A stretch of 52,316 bases of DNA from Bacteroidales bacterium UBA1797. Its GTDB lineage: Bacteria; Bacteroidota; Bacteroidia; Bacteroidales; VadinHA17. The notes beneath the pieces are model-generated. The model ran no database searches. It was not told the origin of the DNA and saw only the letters and a program-made list of their open reading frames with translations. Position 1 is the first letter of the stretch. Every line of letters begins with the position of its first letter. Position numbers and translations under genes: made by a program. The stretch is taken from the NCBI GenBank assembly GCA_002319885.1, contig DCFT01000009.1:1-52316 (forward strand). Direction: 5' to 3'. This document shows positions 8,018 through 17,200 of the stretch, piece after piece.

Positions 8018-8392
8018 TTATTTTGATAGCAGCATTTTTGCAGCAACCAGAAGCAGCAGGACTCCGAATATCTTTTTAAGTGCTGCCTGAGGTATATTCA
8101 AAGCAAGCTTCGATCCGAAATATGAGCCAACTATAAAAAACAGAGCCAGAATAATTGCAAATCTGAAATTAACCTGTCCTGCTTTATAATAGTTGTAGGC
8201 AGCGATTATTCCGATAGGAGGCAACATTACTGCAAGACTGGTTCCCTGCGCGGCCTGCTGACTGATTCCTAACAGATAAACAAGAGCAGGAATCATAATT
8301 ACAGCACCACCTATTCCAAGCATACCTGCCATAACTCCGGTTATGATCCCTATTACAATAAGAATCAATATCATCGACATAGACATTTTCAT
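8018..8392 (-). CDS. Half-size TauE/SafE family membrane protein
   Basis: A 124-residue integral membrane protein with about four hydrophobic segments. The first, ITGVMAGMLGIGGAVIMIPALVYLLGISQQAAQGTSL, is the signature G-x2-G-x-G-G-G-x3-P segment of the TauE/SafE sulfite/anion exporter family. Typical members have about 250 residues made of two such repeats; this one holds only one repeat and must dimerise if functional. The stop is clean and no second half lies downstream, where the repeat element begins. One-repeat members are known in the family, so truncation by the repeat is possible but not proven. Substrate unknown. Confidence 0.8.
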   Translation of the reverse strand: MKMSMSMILILIVIGIITGVMAGMLGIGGAVIMIPALVYLLGISQQAAQGTSLAVMLPPIGIIAAYNYYKAGQVNFRFAIILALFFIVGSYFGSKLALNIPQAALKKIFGVLLLLVAAKMLLSK

Positions 8393-8484
8393 GAATATTT
8401 AATTAATTATTTTAAATGCAAAATTATTAAAATAAAGATACACGACGCAAAGCAGGGAATATTTGGATTTTAGCTTGACTCTTA

Positions 8485-8507
8485 ATTCATGAGTGTGAGT
8501 CATGAAT
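8485..8507. repeat. Short inverted repeat upstream of mltG
   Basis: ATTCATGA and TCATGAAT form a perfect 8-bp inverted repeat around the loop GTGTGAG. It lies about 30 bases upstream of the mltG -33 element. A similar GACTCATG/CATGAGTC pair lies at 33240-33300, suggesting a dispersed repeat rather than a specific operator. Confidence 0.4.
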
Positions 8508-8535
8508 CGGATACTAGGTGTATTACATTGGTTAT

Positions 8536-8566
8536 TTTGTCGCATGAAACAATATCCTTAAATTTG
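8536..8566 (+). promoter_or_regulatory. Promoter of mltG (TTTG-N19-TAAATTTG)
   Basis: TTTG at 8536-8539 and TAAATTTG at 8559-8566 are separated by 19 bases, an exact fit to the Bacteroidota housekeeping promoter. The ATG of mltG follows 16 bases after the -7 element, so the leader should be very short. Confidence 0.6.
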
Positions 8567-8582
8567 CGTTAAGGGAAAGACA

Positions 8583-9614
8583 ATGAAACAGAAGAAATTA
8601 TATTATTATCTGACAGGTGCTGCAATTGCAGCTATTGTCATAGTATTTGTTATTTACCGCGATCTGGCAGGTATTAATATTATTACGAAAAAAAATAATC
8701 AGGCAATTTACATTCCTACCGGTTCAACATTTGAACAGGTTTTAGATACTCTGGAATCACGACTTGTTATTAACAACAGAAAAGTATTAATCTGGGTCGC
8801 TAAAAAGAAGCATTATCCTGCATTGATTAAACCCGGCCGGTATATTATAAAAAATAACCTGAGCTACAATAGTCTGATCAATCTGTTACGATCAGGGAAA
8901 CAATCACCTGTTAAAATAGCTTTTAGCGATGTCAGTTCTTTAAATCAGCTTGCTGGCAAGATTGGCAGGCAAATAGAAGCGGACTCATCCAAAATTATGA
9001 GTTTTCTTTCTGACGATTCTAATTATGCCAGTGACGGATTCAATAAAGCAAATATAATTTCACTTTTTATACCTAACACTTACGAAATTTATTGGAATAC
9101 CAACGCCAGAGGTCTTTATATGAGACTGTTGAAAGAGTACCGGTCATTCTGGAATGATCAGCGTTTATCACAAGCCAAAGAAAAGGGACTGGATCCTAAA
9201 GAGGTCTCGACTCTTGCCTCTATAATTGATGATGAAGCATCGAAATCCGATGAAAAACCGCGTATTGCAGGAGTCTATCTTAACAGGTTAAAACTGGGAA
9301 TTCCTCTGCAGGCCGATCCTACAATAAAATTTGCACTGAATAACAATTCAATAACCAGGATTTTGAAAAAGAATCTGCTTGTCGACTCTCCTTACAATAC
9401 ATATGAACATTCAGGTTTACCCCCGGGACCCATCGGATGTGCAACTATTAGCGGAATCGATGCGGTTCTTAATGCGGAGAAAAATGATTACTTATATTTT
9501 GCTGCCAGGGCTGATTTCTCAGGATATCATAATTTCTCCAGGACTCTTGCCGAACATATCAGATATGCTTCATTATACCAGAAAGAGCTTAATAAAAGAA
9601 AGATATTCAAATAA
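8583..9614 (+). CDS. mltG: Endolytic transglycosylase MltG
   Basis: A 343-residue membrane-anchored murein transglycosylase (YceG family) that cuts nascent glycan strands in the periplasm and is thought to set glycan chain length. One N-terminal transmembrane segment (about residues 9-26) is followed by a LysM-like region (YIPTGSTFEQVLDTLES, then GRYIIKNNLSYNSLINLLRSG) and the YceG catalytic domain: LASIIDDEASK (D216-D217-E218, the conserved acidic site), RIAGVYLNRLKLGIPLQADPTIKFAL, and the closing SPYNTYEHSGLPPGPIGCA. All family blocks are present and length is normal. It converges on murB, with the two coding regions overlapping by 8 bases. Confidence 0.95.
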   Translation: MKQKKLYYYLTGAAIAAIVIVFVIYRDLAGINIITKKNNQAIYIPTGSTFEQVLDTLESRLVINNRKVLIWVAKKKHYPALIKPGRYIIKNNLSYNSLINLLRSGKQSPVKIAFSDVSSLNQLAGKIGRQIEADSSKIMSFLSDDSNYASDGFNKANIISLFIPNTYEIYWNTNARGLYMRLLKEYRSFWNDQRLSQAKEKGLDPKEVSTLASIIDDEASKSDEKPRIAGVYLNRLKLGIPLQADPTIKFALNNNSITRILKKNLLVDSPYNTYEHSGLPPGPIGCATISGIDAVLNAEKNDYLYFAARADFSGYHNFSRTLAEHIRYASLYQKELNKRKIFK

Positions 9615-10632
9615 CACCGACTACCTCAACTTCTCTTTCCAGCCTGATACCAAATTTATCAAGTACTGACTTCTTAATATCCTCTGAAAGGCCATATATT
9701 TCTATGCCTGTAGCCTTCCCATAATTTACCAGTACCAAGGCCTGCTTTTCGTGAACACCCGCATCTCCGTATCTTTTTCCTTTCCAGCCGCACTGATCTA
9801 TCAGCCAGCCTGATGCAAGTTTACTGTATCCTTCCGTATCTCTGTATACGGGCATTCCGGGAAATTCATTTTGAAGTACTTCTGCAACAGAATTTTTTAC
9901 AACAGGATTCTTGAAAAAACTACCTGCATTACCGGTTATTTCAGGATCAGGCAGCTTACTCCGTCTGATGTTTATTACTGCCTGTCTGACATTTTTCAGA
10001 GTTGTTTCTCCCAACTTATTGACTTCTTCTTTCAGCGACTCGTAACTTAGGTTTAATAAGGGTTTAACTGAGAGTTTGTAATATACTCTGGTTACGAGAT
10101 ATTTACCTTTTTCACTATTTTTGAATATACTATTCCTGTAACCGAATGCGCATTCGTCATTTCTGAAAATCCTCACTGATCCATCGCTTATATTAATAGT
10201 TTTGACCCGTAAAATAGATTCTTTGACCTCAACTCCGTATGCTCCGATATTCTGTACCGGAGTTGCACCTGCTTTTCCGGGGATCAGTGATAGATTTTCA
10301 ATTCCACCAAAGCCTTCATTTACCGACCAGGCAACAAAGTCATCCCAGTTTACGCCGGCACCTGCAGAGACTATTATGTATCCATTATCCGCTTCCTCTT
10401 TCTCCACTTTCATTCCTCCTATTTGAGGATACAAAATAGTTCCCCTATAATCAGATGTAAAGAGAATATTGCTTCCTCCACCTAAAATCAAAAGAGGTTT
10501 CTTTAATGTATTATTTTTATGGAAAATGTCAGTAGCTTCTTCCTCGGTCTCTATTTGAATCATGAACTCTGCTTTATAATTCAGACCGAATGTATTATAT
10601 TTCCCCAAAGGGATATTTTTAAAAATCATCAT
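9607..10632 (-). CDS. murB: UDP-N-acetylenolpyruvoylglucosamine reductase MurB
   Basis: A 341-residue FAD- and NADPH-dependent cytoplasmic enzyme that reduces UDP-GlcNAc-enolpyruvate to UDP-MurNAc in peptidoglycan precursor synthesis. FAD-binding blocks LILGGGSNILF and NLSLIPGKAGATPVQNIGAYGVEV are clear; substrate and catalytic blocks are GYRNSIFK, AGSFFKNP (catalytic Ser) and the terminal LEREVEVVG (catalytic Glu region). The insert between FAD and catalytic domains corresponds to the type I (E. coli-like) enzyme. The gene starts MMIFKN, 50 bases from the divergent YdeI-like gene. Its 3' end overlaps that of mltG tail to tail, so two cell-wall genes share a convergent border. Confidence 0.95.
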   Translation of the reverse strand: MMIFKNIPLGKYNTFGLNYKAEFMIQIETEEEATDIFHKNNTLKKPLLILGGGSNILFTSDYRGTILYPQIGGMKVEKEEADNGYIIVSAGAGVNWDDFVAWSVNEGFGGIENLSLIPGKAGATPVQNIGAYGVEVKESILRVKTINISDGSVRIFRNDECAFGYRNSIFKNSEKGKYLVTRVYYKLSVKPLLNLSYESLKEEVNKLGETTLKNVRQAVINIRRSKLPDPEITGNAGSFFKNPVVKNSVAEVLQNEFPGMPVYRDTEGYSKLASGWLIDQCGWKGKRYGDAGVHEKQALVLVNYGKATGIEIYGLSEDIKKSVLDKFGIRLEREVEVVGVI

Positions 10633-10682
10633 CAGGATATTTTATGTAAAAATAATTTATTTTACCTTTCCTTAAAAAACTG

Positions 10683-11246
10683 ATGGAGCTCTACGTCAAA
10701 AATCGCGAAGAATGGCGTGAATGGCTTGAAAAAAACCACACGACAGCCCAGGGAATATGGCTGATCTATTATAAAAAGCCATCGGGTAAACAGAGGATCC
10801 CGTATAATGATGCTGTTGAAGAAGCTTTATGCTTTGGCTGGATAGATAGCAAAATAAAAAGAATTAATGATGATTATTATATACAGTGGTTCACACCCCG
10901 CCGACCGGGAAGCAGCTGGTCTGAATTAAATATTGACAGAGTTCAAAAGATGATTAAAGAAGGCCGGATGACAAGAGCAGGATTAGCAGTTTATGAGGAA
11001 GTAAGCAGTAAGCCAGTATTGATTAAAGAAATGAATCAAAAAGCTGAGACGATTGTGCCCAATGACCTTATGAATGCTTTGAAACGAAATGCCGTAGCCT
11101 TTATTAACTTTGAAAAACTTCCTCCATCCAGCCGGAGATTATATGTATTATGGCTCAACGACGCGAAACGCCCGGAAACTCGCAGGGCGAGAATTGAAAA
11201 AATAGTTGACAGGTCAGAAAAGAATTTACGTGCTGGTATGATGTAA
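10683..11246 (+). CDS. YdeI/OmpD-associated family protein
   Basis: A 187-residue soluble protein with the family hallmarks EWREWLEKNHTTAQGIWLIYYKKPSGK near the start, YNDAVEEALCFGWIDSK and the PRRPGSSWSELN segment in the middle, and an Arg-rich helical C-terminus that ends with ARIEKIVDRSEKN. Members are called YdeI or bacteriocin-protection-like proteins; the biochemical activity is not established. There is no linked gene. ATG 10683 begins just after a poly-A tract in a short divergent spacer shared with murB. Confidence 0.8.
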   Translation: MELYVKNREEWREWLEKNHTTAQGIWLIYYKKPSGKQRIPYNDAVEEALCFGWIDSKIKRINDDYYIQWFTPRRPGSSWSELNIDRVQKMIKEGRMTRAGLAVYEEVSSKPVLIKEMNQKAETIVPNDLMNALKRNAVAFINFEKLPPSSRRLYVLWLNDAKRPETRRARIEKIVDRSEKNLRAGMM

Positions 11247-11380
11247 AAAAACAACTGGTTTTTGTTTTGATCAGGGCCAGACATTTAAACTTAAATAGCT
11301 AATTAATCTTCTTTCAGGAGAAATCTTGCCTTTTTTATCTGGTAACACATAGCTTAACAAGATTTTCGTATTTTTATCGC

Positions 11381-12523
11381 ATGTCTTCAAAAACAAATCA
11401 TGTAAAGATTGCCTTTTCTGTTACAAACACAATTTGTAATGATCAGCGTATTCTGAAAATTTCACAGACTGTCAGTAATCTTTGCTATGAAGTTTTCATA
11501 ATTGGAAGAATAATAGGAAATTGTTGTAATAGTGATTCGCTGCCATTCAAAACAAAAAGGTTCAGGATGATTTTTAAAAGAGGTTTTCCTTTTTATGCAG
11601 CCTTTAATATCAGGCTCTTTATTTTTCTGCTTTTTCATAATTTTGACCTTCTGGTAGCCAATGATCTGGATACCCTGCTTCCAAATTTCCTGGTCTCAAA
11701 ACTTAAGAAAATCCCTCTTATTTATGATTCTCATGAATATTTCACCGGGGTTCCGGAGCTTCAAAACCGGCCATTCGTGAAATGGGTGTGGAAGGGCATT
11801 GAAAAGCTTATTTTTCCGCGATTAAATAATGTTATGACTGTAAGTGATTCAATAGCAATGCAGTATGAAAAAGAATATGCCGTGAGACCTATAACTGTCA
11901 GGAATTGTCCTGTAACAAATGAATTGATAGTCCCTTTATCACGTGATGAGATAGAACTTGATCCCAATCATCTTTTATTAATATTTCAAGGTACCGGAAT
12001 AAATCTTGACAGGGGGGGTGAAGAGTTGATAGATGCTATTGCAATCACAGATAATGTCTCGTTATTAATTATCGGTTCAGGTGATAATTTTGATTTTCTT
12101 ATAAGGCGGGTGAAGAAACTTGGACTTACAACCCGCATTAAATTCATTCCTACAGTGCCATGGAAAACGTTAATGAAGTACTCTATGGCAGCAGATGCAG
12201 GATTGAGTCTCGACAAGAATTCCAACTTGAATTACCGGTTCAGTCTTCCAAATAAATTATTTGATTATTTACAAGCAGGAATACCAGTAATTGCTTCTGA
12301 ACTTCATGAAATTTCAAAGATCATTACCGAATACAATTGTGGCATAATAATTCCTGAAGTCAGTCCCGATGAAATTAGTAAGGCAATTAAGAAATTGAGA
12401 GATGATCAACAGCTCCTAAATGAATTAAAGCATAATTCTGTTATTGCCTCTAAAACAATGAATTGGGAAAGAGAATCATCAAAAGTTGTAGAGCTTTATA
12501 AGTCAATTATAAATGTGTTGTAG
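11381..12523 (+). CDS. Family 4 glycosyltransferase
   Basis: A 380-residue GT-B glycosyltransferase. The N-terminal Rossmann half contains the DLLVANDLDTLLP acceptor-side segment and LIYDSHEYF, and the C-terminal half has LIFQGTGINLDRGGEELIDAI, LLIIGSGDNFD, the donor-binding LPNKLFDYLQAGIPVIASEL and the E-x7-G segment ITEYNCGIIIPE, all typical of GT4. It should transfer a nucleotide-activated sugar to a lipid or polysaccharide acceptor at the cytoplasmic face. It stands alone, not in a polysaccharide cluster, so the acceptor is unknown. Confidence 0.85.
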   Translation: MSSKTNHVKIAFSVTNTICNDQRILKISQTVSNLCYEVFIIGRIIGNCCNSDSLPFKTKRFRMIFKRGFPFYAAFNIRLFIFLLFHNFDLLVANDLDTLLPNFLVSKLKKIPLIYDSHEYFTGVPELQNRPFVKWVWKGIEKLIFPRLNNVMTVSDSIAMQYEKEYAVRPITVRNCPVTNELIVPLSRDEIELDPNHLLLIFQGTGINLDRGGEELIDAIAITDNVSLLIIGSGDNFDFLIRRVKKLGLTTRIKFIPTVPWKTLMKYSMAADAGLSLDKNSNLNYRFSLPNKLFDYLQAGIPVIASELHEISKIITEYNCGIIIPEVSPDEISKAIKKLRDDQQLLNELKHNSVIASKTMNWERESSKVVELYKSIINVL

Positions 12524-12723
12524 GGCTTTCTTTGTAGCTCTTTGTGATCCTATCGGGTTAACAAGGCGATTGGTGAGGACAAATTGTGTAAGTTCCTGAA
12601 TCTTTTTATTGCACATAGATCTCAGCGGTGGTATTTCTTATAAAAGTCGTATACATTTTACTGAATAAAATATTACTTTGCAGAGAATTAATTTTATTGA
12701 TCTAATTTCAAAATAAACTCGTC

Positions 12724-14199
12724 ATGACAACCAATCGTCGTAATTTTCTGAAAACAACGGCATTTGCCGGAGCAGGTGCAGTAGCCGGAAGTTTAATATC
12801 AGGTTGTACCCCAAAACAAGCTGAGTCGAATCTGGCAGGAATTGTTGAAGCTGTAAAAAAGACTCATGCACAGAAGTTTAACATGGCTGGATATGGAGCT
12901 CCTGCAATTCCTGTCGTACGAGTAGGAATTATTGGTCTGGGTGACAGAGGAAGCGACGCTGTTGAAAGGTTGTCATATATAGAAGGTGTTGAAATAAAGG
13001 CATTAGGAGACAAAAGAGAGGTATGTGTAAAAGGATCTCAAAAATATCTTAATAGCATTGGGAGACCTGCCGCACAGGAATTTTTTGGAAGCGAAGATAT
13101 CTGGAAAAAGCTTGTTGAACTTCCTGATCTTGATCTGATTTATACATGTACTCCATGGATTTTACATACTCCAATTTCCGTATATTCAATGGAACATGAC
13201 AAACATGTGGCATGTGAGGTCCCAATAGCACGAACAATTGATGATGCATGGCAGCTGGTTGAAACATCCGAAAGAACGAAAAAGCATTGTATGATGCTCG
13301 AAAACTGTTGTTATGATTTCTTTGAACTGCTGACGCTTAATATGGCCAGGCAGGGAATGTTTGGAGAGATAATTCATGGTGAAGGCGCATATATTCATAA
13401 TCTGATGGGATATAATTTCAATAAGCCACAGGATGACAAACAAGTTGATGGTGCCTATACTGATATGTGGAGATTAAAGGAAAATGCCACAAGAAACGGG
13501 AACCTGTATCCTACACATGGATTGGGCCCTGTCTGCCAGGCATTAAATATCAACTGTGGAGATAAGATGGAACATCTCTCGTCGGTTTCGACATTTGATT
13601 TCACTATGGGACCGAAAGAAAAAGAACTGGTAGCGAATGATCCCTTCTACGCTCCATGGAAGGACTCAAAATTCCGGGGAAATATGAATACAACCATTGT
13701 AAAGACAACCCTTGGCAAAACAATTATGATTCAGCATGATGTTTCCTCTGATCATCCGTATTCAAGAATTCATGTTCTGCAGGGTACAAAAGGACGGGTC
13801 CGCAAATATCCCGATGAACATATTGCCATGGGCGAAGAATGGGTAGATGAAGCCAGAATGAAAGAATTATATGCTCAATATTCACCTGAAATTGTTAAAC
13901 GCGTTGGAGAGATGGCAAAAAAAGTCGGCGGTCATGGTGGCATGGACTTTCTGATGGATTGGCGTTTAATTGATTGCCTGAGGAATGGCTTGCCTCTCGA
14001 TGAAAGTGTTTATGATGGCGTCTTATGGAGCTCAATAGCGCCATTAAGTGAATGGTCTGTAGCAAACAGATCTCAGTCAATAGATGTTCCCGACTTTACC
14101 TGTGGCTCCTGGAAAACCAATAAACCTCATGGGATAAACCTGGAAACCGGCGGAACAACTAAGGTACTTGATCTCCCTGAACTGAAACAGGATGCATGA
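12724..14199 (+). CDS. Tat-exported Gfo/Idh/MocA oxidoreductase, GH109 type
   Basis: A 491-residue NAD-dependent protein. The leader NRRNFLK is a twin-arginine signal, and ISGC (Cys28) could be a lipobox, so it is probably exported folded with its NAD. Rossmann motif GIIGLGDRG is at residues 68-76. The later blocks MMLENCCYDFFELL (from residue 190), HGEGAYIHNL, WRLKENATRNGNLYPTHGLGP (Tyr262 to His265) are those of glycoside hydrolase family 109 (alpha-N-acetylgalactosaminidase and relatives), which cleave glycosidic bonds by transient oxidation at C3. Substrate could be GalNAc-containing glycans, but GH109 specificity is known for few members. No sugar operon surrounds it. It converges with the WD40 protein gene. 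Confidence 0.85.
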   Translation: MTTNRRNFLKTTAFAGAGAVAGSLISGCTPKQAESNLAGIVEAVKKTHAQKFNMAGYGAPAIPVVRVGIIGLGDRGSDAVERLSYIEGVEIKALGDKREVCVKGSQKYLNSIGRPAAQEFFGSEDIWKKLVELPDLDLIYTCTPWILHTPISVYSMEHDKHVACEVPIARTIDDAWQLVETSERTKKHCMMLENCCYDFFELLTLNMARQGMFGEIIHGEGAYIHNLMGYNFNKPQDDKQVDGAYTDMWRLKENATRNGNLYPTHGLGPVCQALNINCGDKMEHLSSVSTFDFTMGPKEKELVANDPFYAPWKDSKFRGNMNTTIVKTTLGKTIMIQHDVSSDHPYSRIHVLQGTKGRVRKYPDEHIAMGEEWVDEARMKELYAQYSPEIVKRVGEMAKKVGGHGGMDFLMDWRLIDCLRNGLPLDESVYDGVLWSSIAPLSEWSVANRSQSIDVPDFTCGSWKTNKPHGINLETGGTTKVLDLPELKQDA

Positions 14200-14268
14200 T
14201 CTAATATGAAGTAGCAATTGAATTATTCAGGGGACGCTTATTAATCTAAGACGGTTCCATACTTCCCT

Positions 14269-17200
14269 TTAATTCTTTAACAGCTCCCTGACTTTTGAAA
14301 AACCGGGATTTGTTATAGCTCTGTCCTCAAGCAGGTTTAGCGAGAATTCATAGACATCCCCGTATGTCTTGAAATCTTCATGGCCCTCCAATGGCCTATT
14401 CTTATACTTTTTGATAAGTTTTTCCGCCTTATCGTACTGATTATTTAAAATATATGTAATCGGAAGAATCATTGGGATCTCAATATTTGTGCTGTCTGAA
14501 AGTTGAGATATCTGAATTGTCTTAAGCGCTTGTGCAAATTCTTTTTTCAGAATAAAATCAGAGGATATAAAAAAGCACCACTTGCAAATATCATTTCTCT
14601 CTGCTTTCGGCAGATCATTCTTAGTTAACAGTTTTCGACAAATTTCCTGAAAAATGTCGGGTATTCCCAGCTGGTTTATTGTAGAATCATTCTTTGCACA
14701 GACCAGACAGTAAACATAGCTGGAGAGTGTAAGATCATCAATACTATTAAAGCTTAAAACCTTTTCATTTATTTTTTTGATTTCTATTTTTGTCTGATCT
14801 GATGGGTTTGTTCCATAACTATAAACACAGGCTCGCAGTAGGTTGAAAAGGTAATCTTTATTATCAGGAGATTCATCTAACAATTTGTTATAAATTTCTG
14901 TAGCATAACTTAAGAATTTGGATTTATCATCTACGCCGCTTTGTAAAGCTTCATATACGTAATAATCAGCAGCTTGCAGAAGTGATTTCTCATTTTCGGA
15001 ATTTTTAATACCACTGAGATCAACTATATCGTACTGAAGTTTATCAAAGGAACTGAGATTTTCATATTTATTGGATCTGTTAAAATCGCGATAAGACATT
15101 TTAACCGGATATAATCTTACATTACCATTGTCCATACCTGCCAGAATACTCTTTCCATCGGGTGAAAAACTGATTGATGTCACGTACGATTTATAACCCG
15201 AAAAATTCTGGTCCATACTGCCATTTATATCCCAGATAATAGCGGTCTGATCAGCTGAACCGGCCATGATTTTTTTTCCGTCAGGAGAAAAAGCTACTGA
15301 GAAAATTGAAGTTGTATGTCCATTAAAAACATTTAATAATTTCCCTTTAAGGTCCCAGAGCCTTGCAGAAGGATCCGTGCCGTATGATCCTGTTAAAAAA
15401 CTTTTTCCATCAGGTGAAAATGCCACAGAATTGATTGCACTTGATTGTCCTTTCAACGCAGTCAACATAATCCCGTTCAGATCCCATAACTTCGCAGAAT
15501 AATCGTCAGACCCAGTCAGGATGGTTTTGCCATCGGGAGAGAAGGCAACAGAATTCACTGCAGAGTTATGTCCCTTAAAAATGAAAAGGGTATTTCCATC
15601 GATGTCCCAGAGCCTTGCTGTAGCATCTCTTGATCCTGTAAGAACTTTAAAACCATCAGGAGAAAACGCCACACTGGTAACTCCCGATTTGTGGCCGGAA
15701 AAAACTTTTATTATATTTCCCTGAATATCCCAGAGCCTTGCAGTTCCGTCATCTGACCCGGTCAGAACTTTTTTCCCATCGGTAGAAAGTGCAATACTAT
15801 TAACAGCACGGGTATGCCCTTTGAATACAACTTTTGTATATCCGTTGATATCCCATAGACGAGCGGTGTTATCGAAAGATGCCGTAAGAAATTCTTTACC
15901 GTCCCCGGTGAATTTTAACGAGGTAATTCTTCCTGTATGCCCATTGTAAACATGGTTGACATTTTCATTGAGGTACCAGAGTTTTGCCGTACAGTCACCA
16001 GAACCTGTTACAACTTTAGTGCCGTCGGGTGAGAATGCTACAGCTCTTATCAATATGCTATGCCCCTTAAATTCTTTAATTTCATTTCCATTAAGATCCC
16101 ATAAAACAGCATATCCTGCACTTGCACCTATAAGTATCTTTTTCCCATCGGGAGAAAAAACTGCATCATTAACTTCTCCGGGGAAACCGTTAAATGTCCT
16201 TATAAGATTACCCTCCGGATCGAGAAGTTTTACTGTTTTATCAGCCGACCCTGTAAGTATTCTTTGCCCGTCTGGTGAAAAAGCTACTGTGTTAACATTT
16301 CCGAGATGTCTGATAATAATCTTTAATTGTTTCCCTTTTAAATTCCAGAGTCTGGCAGTTGAATCATATGATCCGGTTATGATATGTTGTCCGTCAGGAG
16401 AAAACGCGACTGCTTTAATGTCCGAACTATGCCCGATAAATTCCTGAATTACCTTACCATTTAGATCCCATAGCCGGGCGGTTTTGTCTTTTGATCCGGT
16501 AAGGATTGTTTTACCGTCGGGTGAAAAAGCTACGGAATTAACCGCGGAACTGTGCCCATTAAAATCCATGAGTACCTTGCCATTAAGATCCCAGAGACGG
16601 GCAGACCGGTCAGATGAACCGGTCAGAATTGACATCCCATCGGGCGAAAAGGCAACCGAATTCACATATCCTGAATGACCAATAAAAATTTTAATCAAGT
16701 TACCTTCGAGATCCCACAATCTTGCCGTAGCATCGCCTGAGCCTGTAAGAATGTATTTATTGTCGGGAGAAAATGCCACAGCCATTATTGCATCTTCCTG
16801 TTTTGCAAACGCATCTTCCTGTTTTGCAATTAAGGTATAAAAAATATTATCAGAATAGATCCGTTTGATATTGATTAAAATGCTCTGGTTTGCAGTATCC
16901 ATCGCATGTGCATATTCAGCGAGTCTTAAGCCTTTTGTCGGATCTTTTAATGCAATATTTGTAGCAAGCAGGTTATATTTCTCAGCAATAACCTTGGTGT
17001 TCAGACTTTCAGCTCTGTTACGTTCTGTTAGTGCCCAAACTGAAAAAACTGAAAGTAGAATAATAATAATAACTCCTGCTGAAACAAGGATGTTCCTTCT
17101 CCTGTTTCTGGTTTTGTAGTGTGTCTCCCTGCTCAATCCAATAAGATTTGTCAGCTCCTCTGATAACGACAATCGTTTTTCAAAGTGACCGATATATTTC

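Noticed and set aside
15266..16678. Series of open frames on the plus strand (15266-15502, 15521-15724, 15956-16447, 16484-16678)
   Set aside because: They are antisense shadows of the WD40 repeats, with the same repeating residues, and have no start signals.
15082..16803. Long array of evenly spaced near-identical repeats that could suggest CRISPR or a satellite
   Set aside because: The 123-bp period is in frame and encodes WD40 repeats of the gene on the minus strand; there are no unique spacers.
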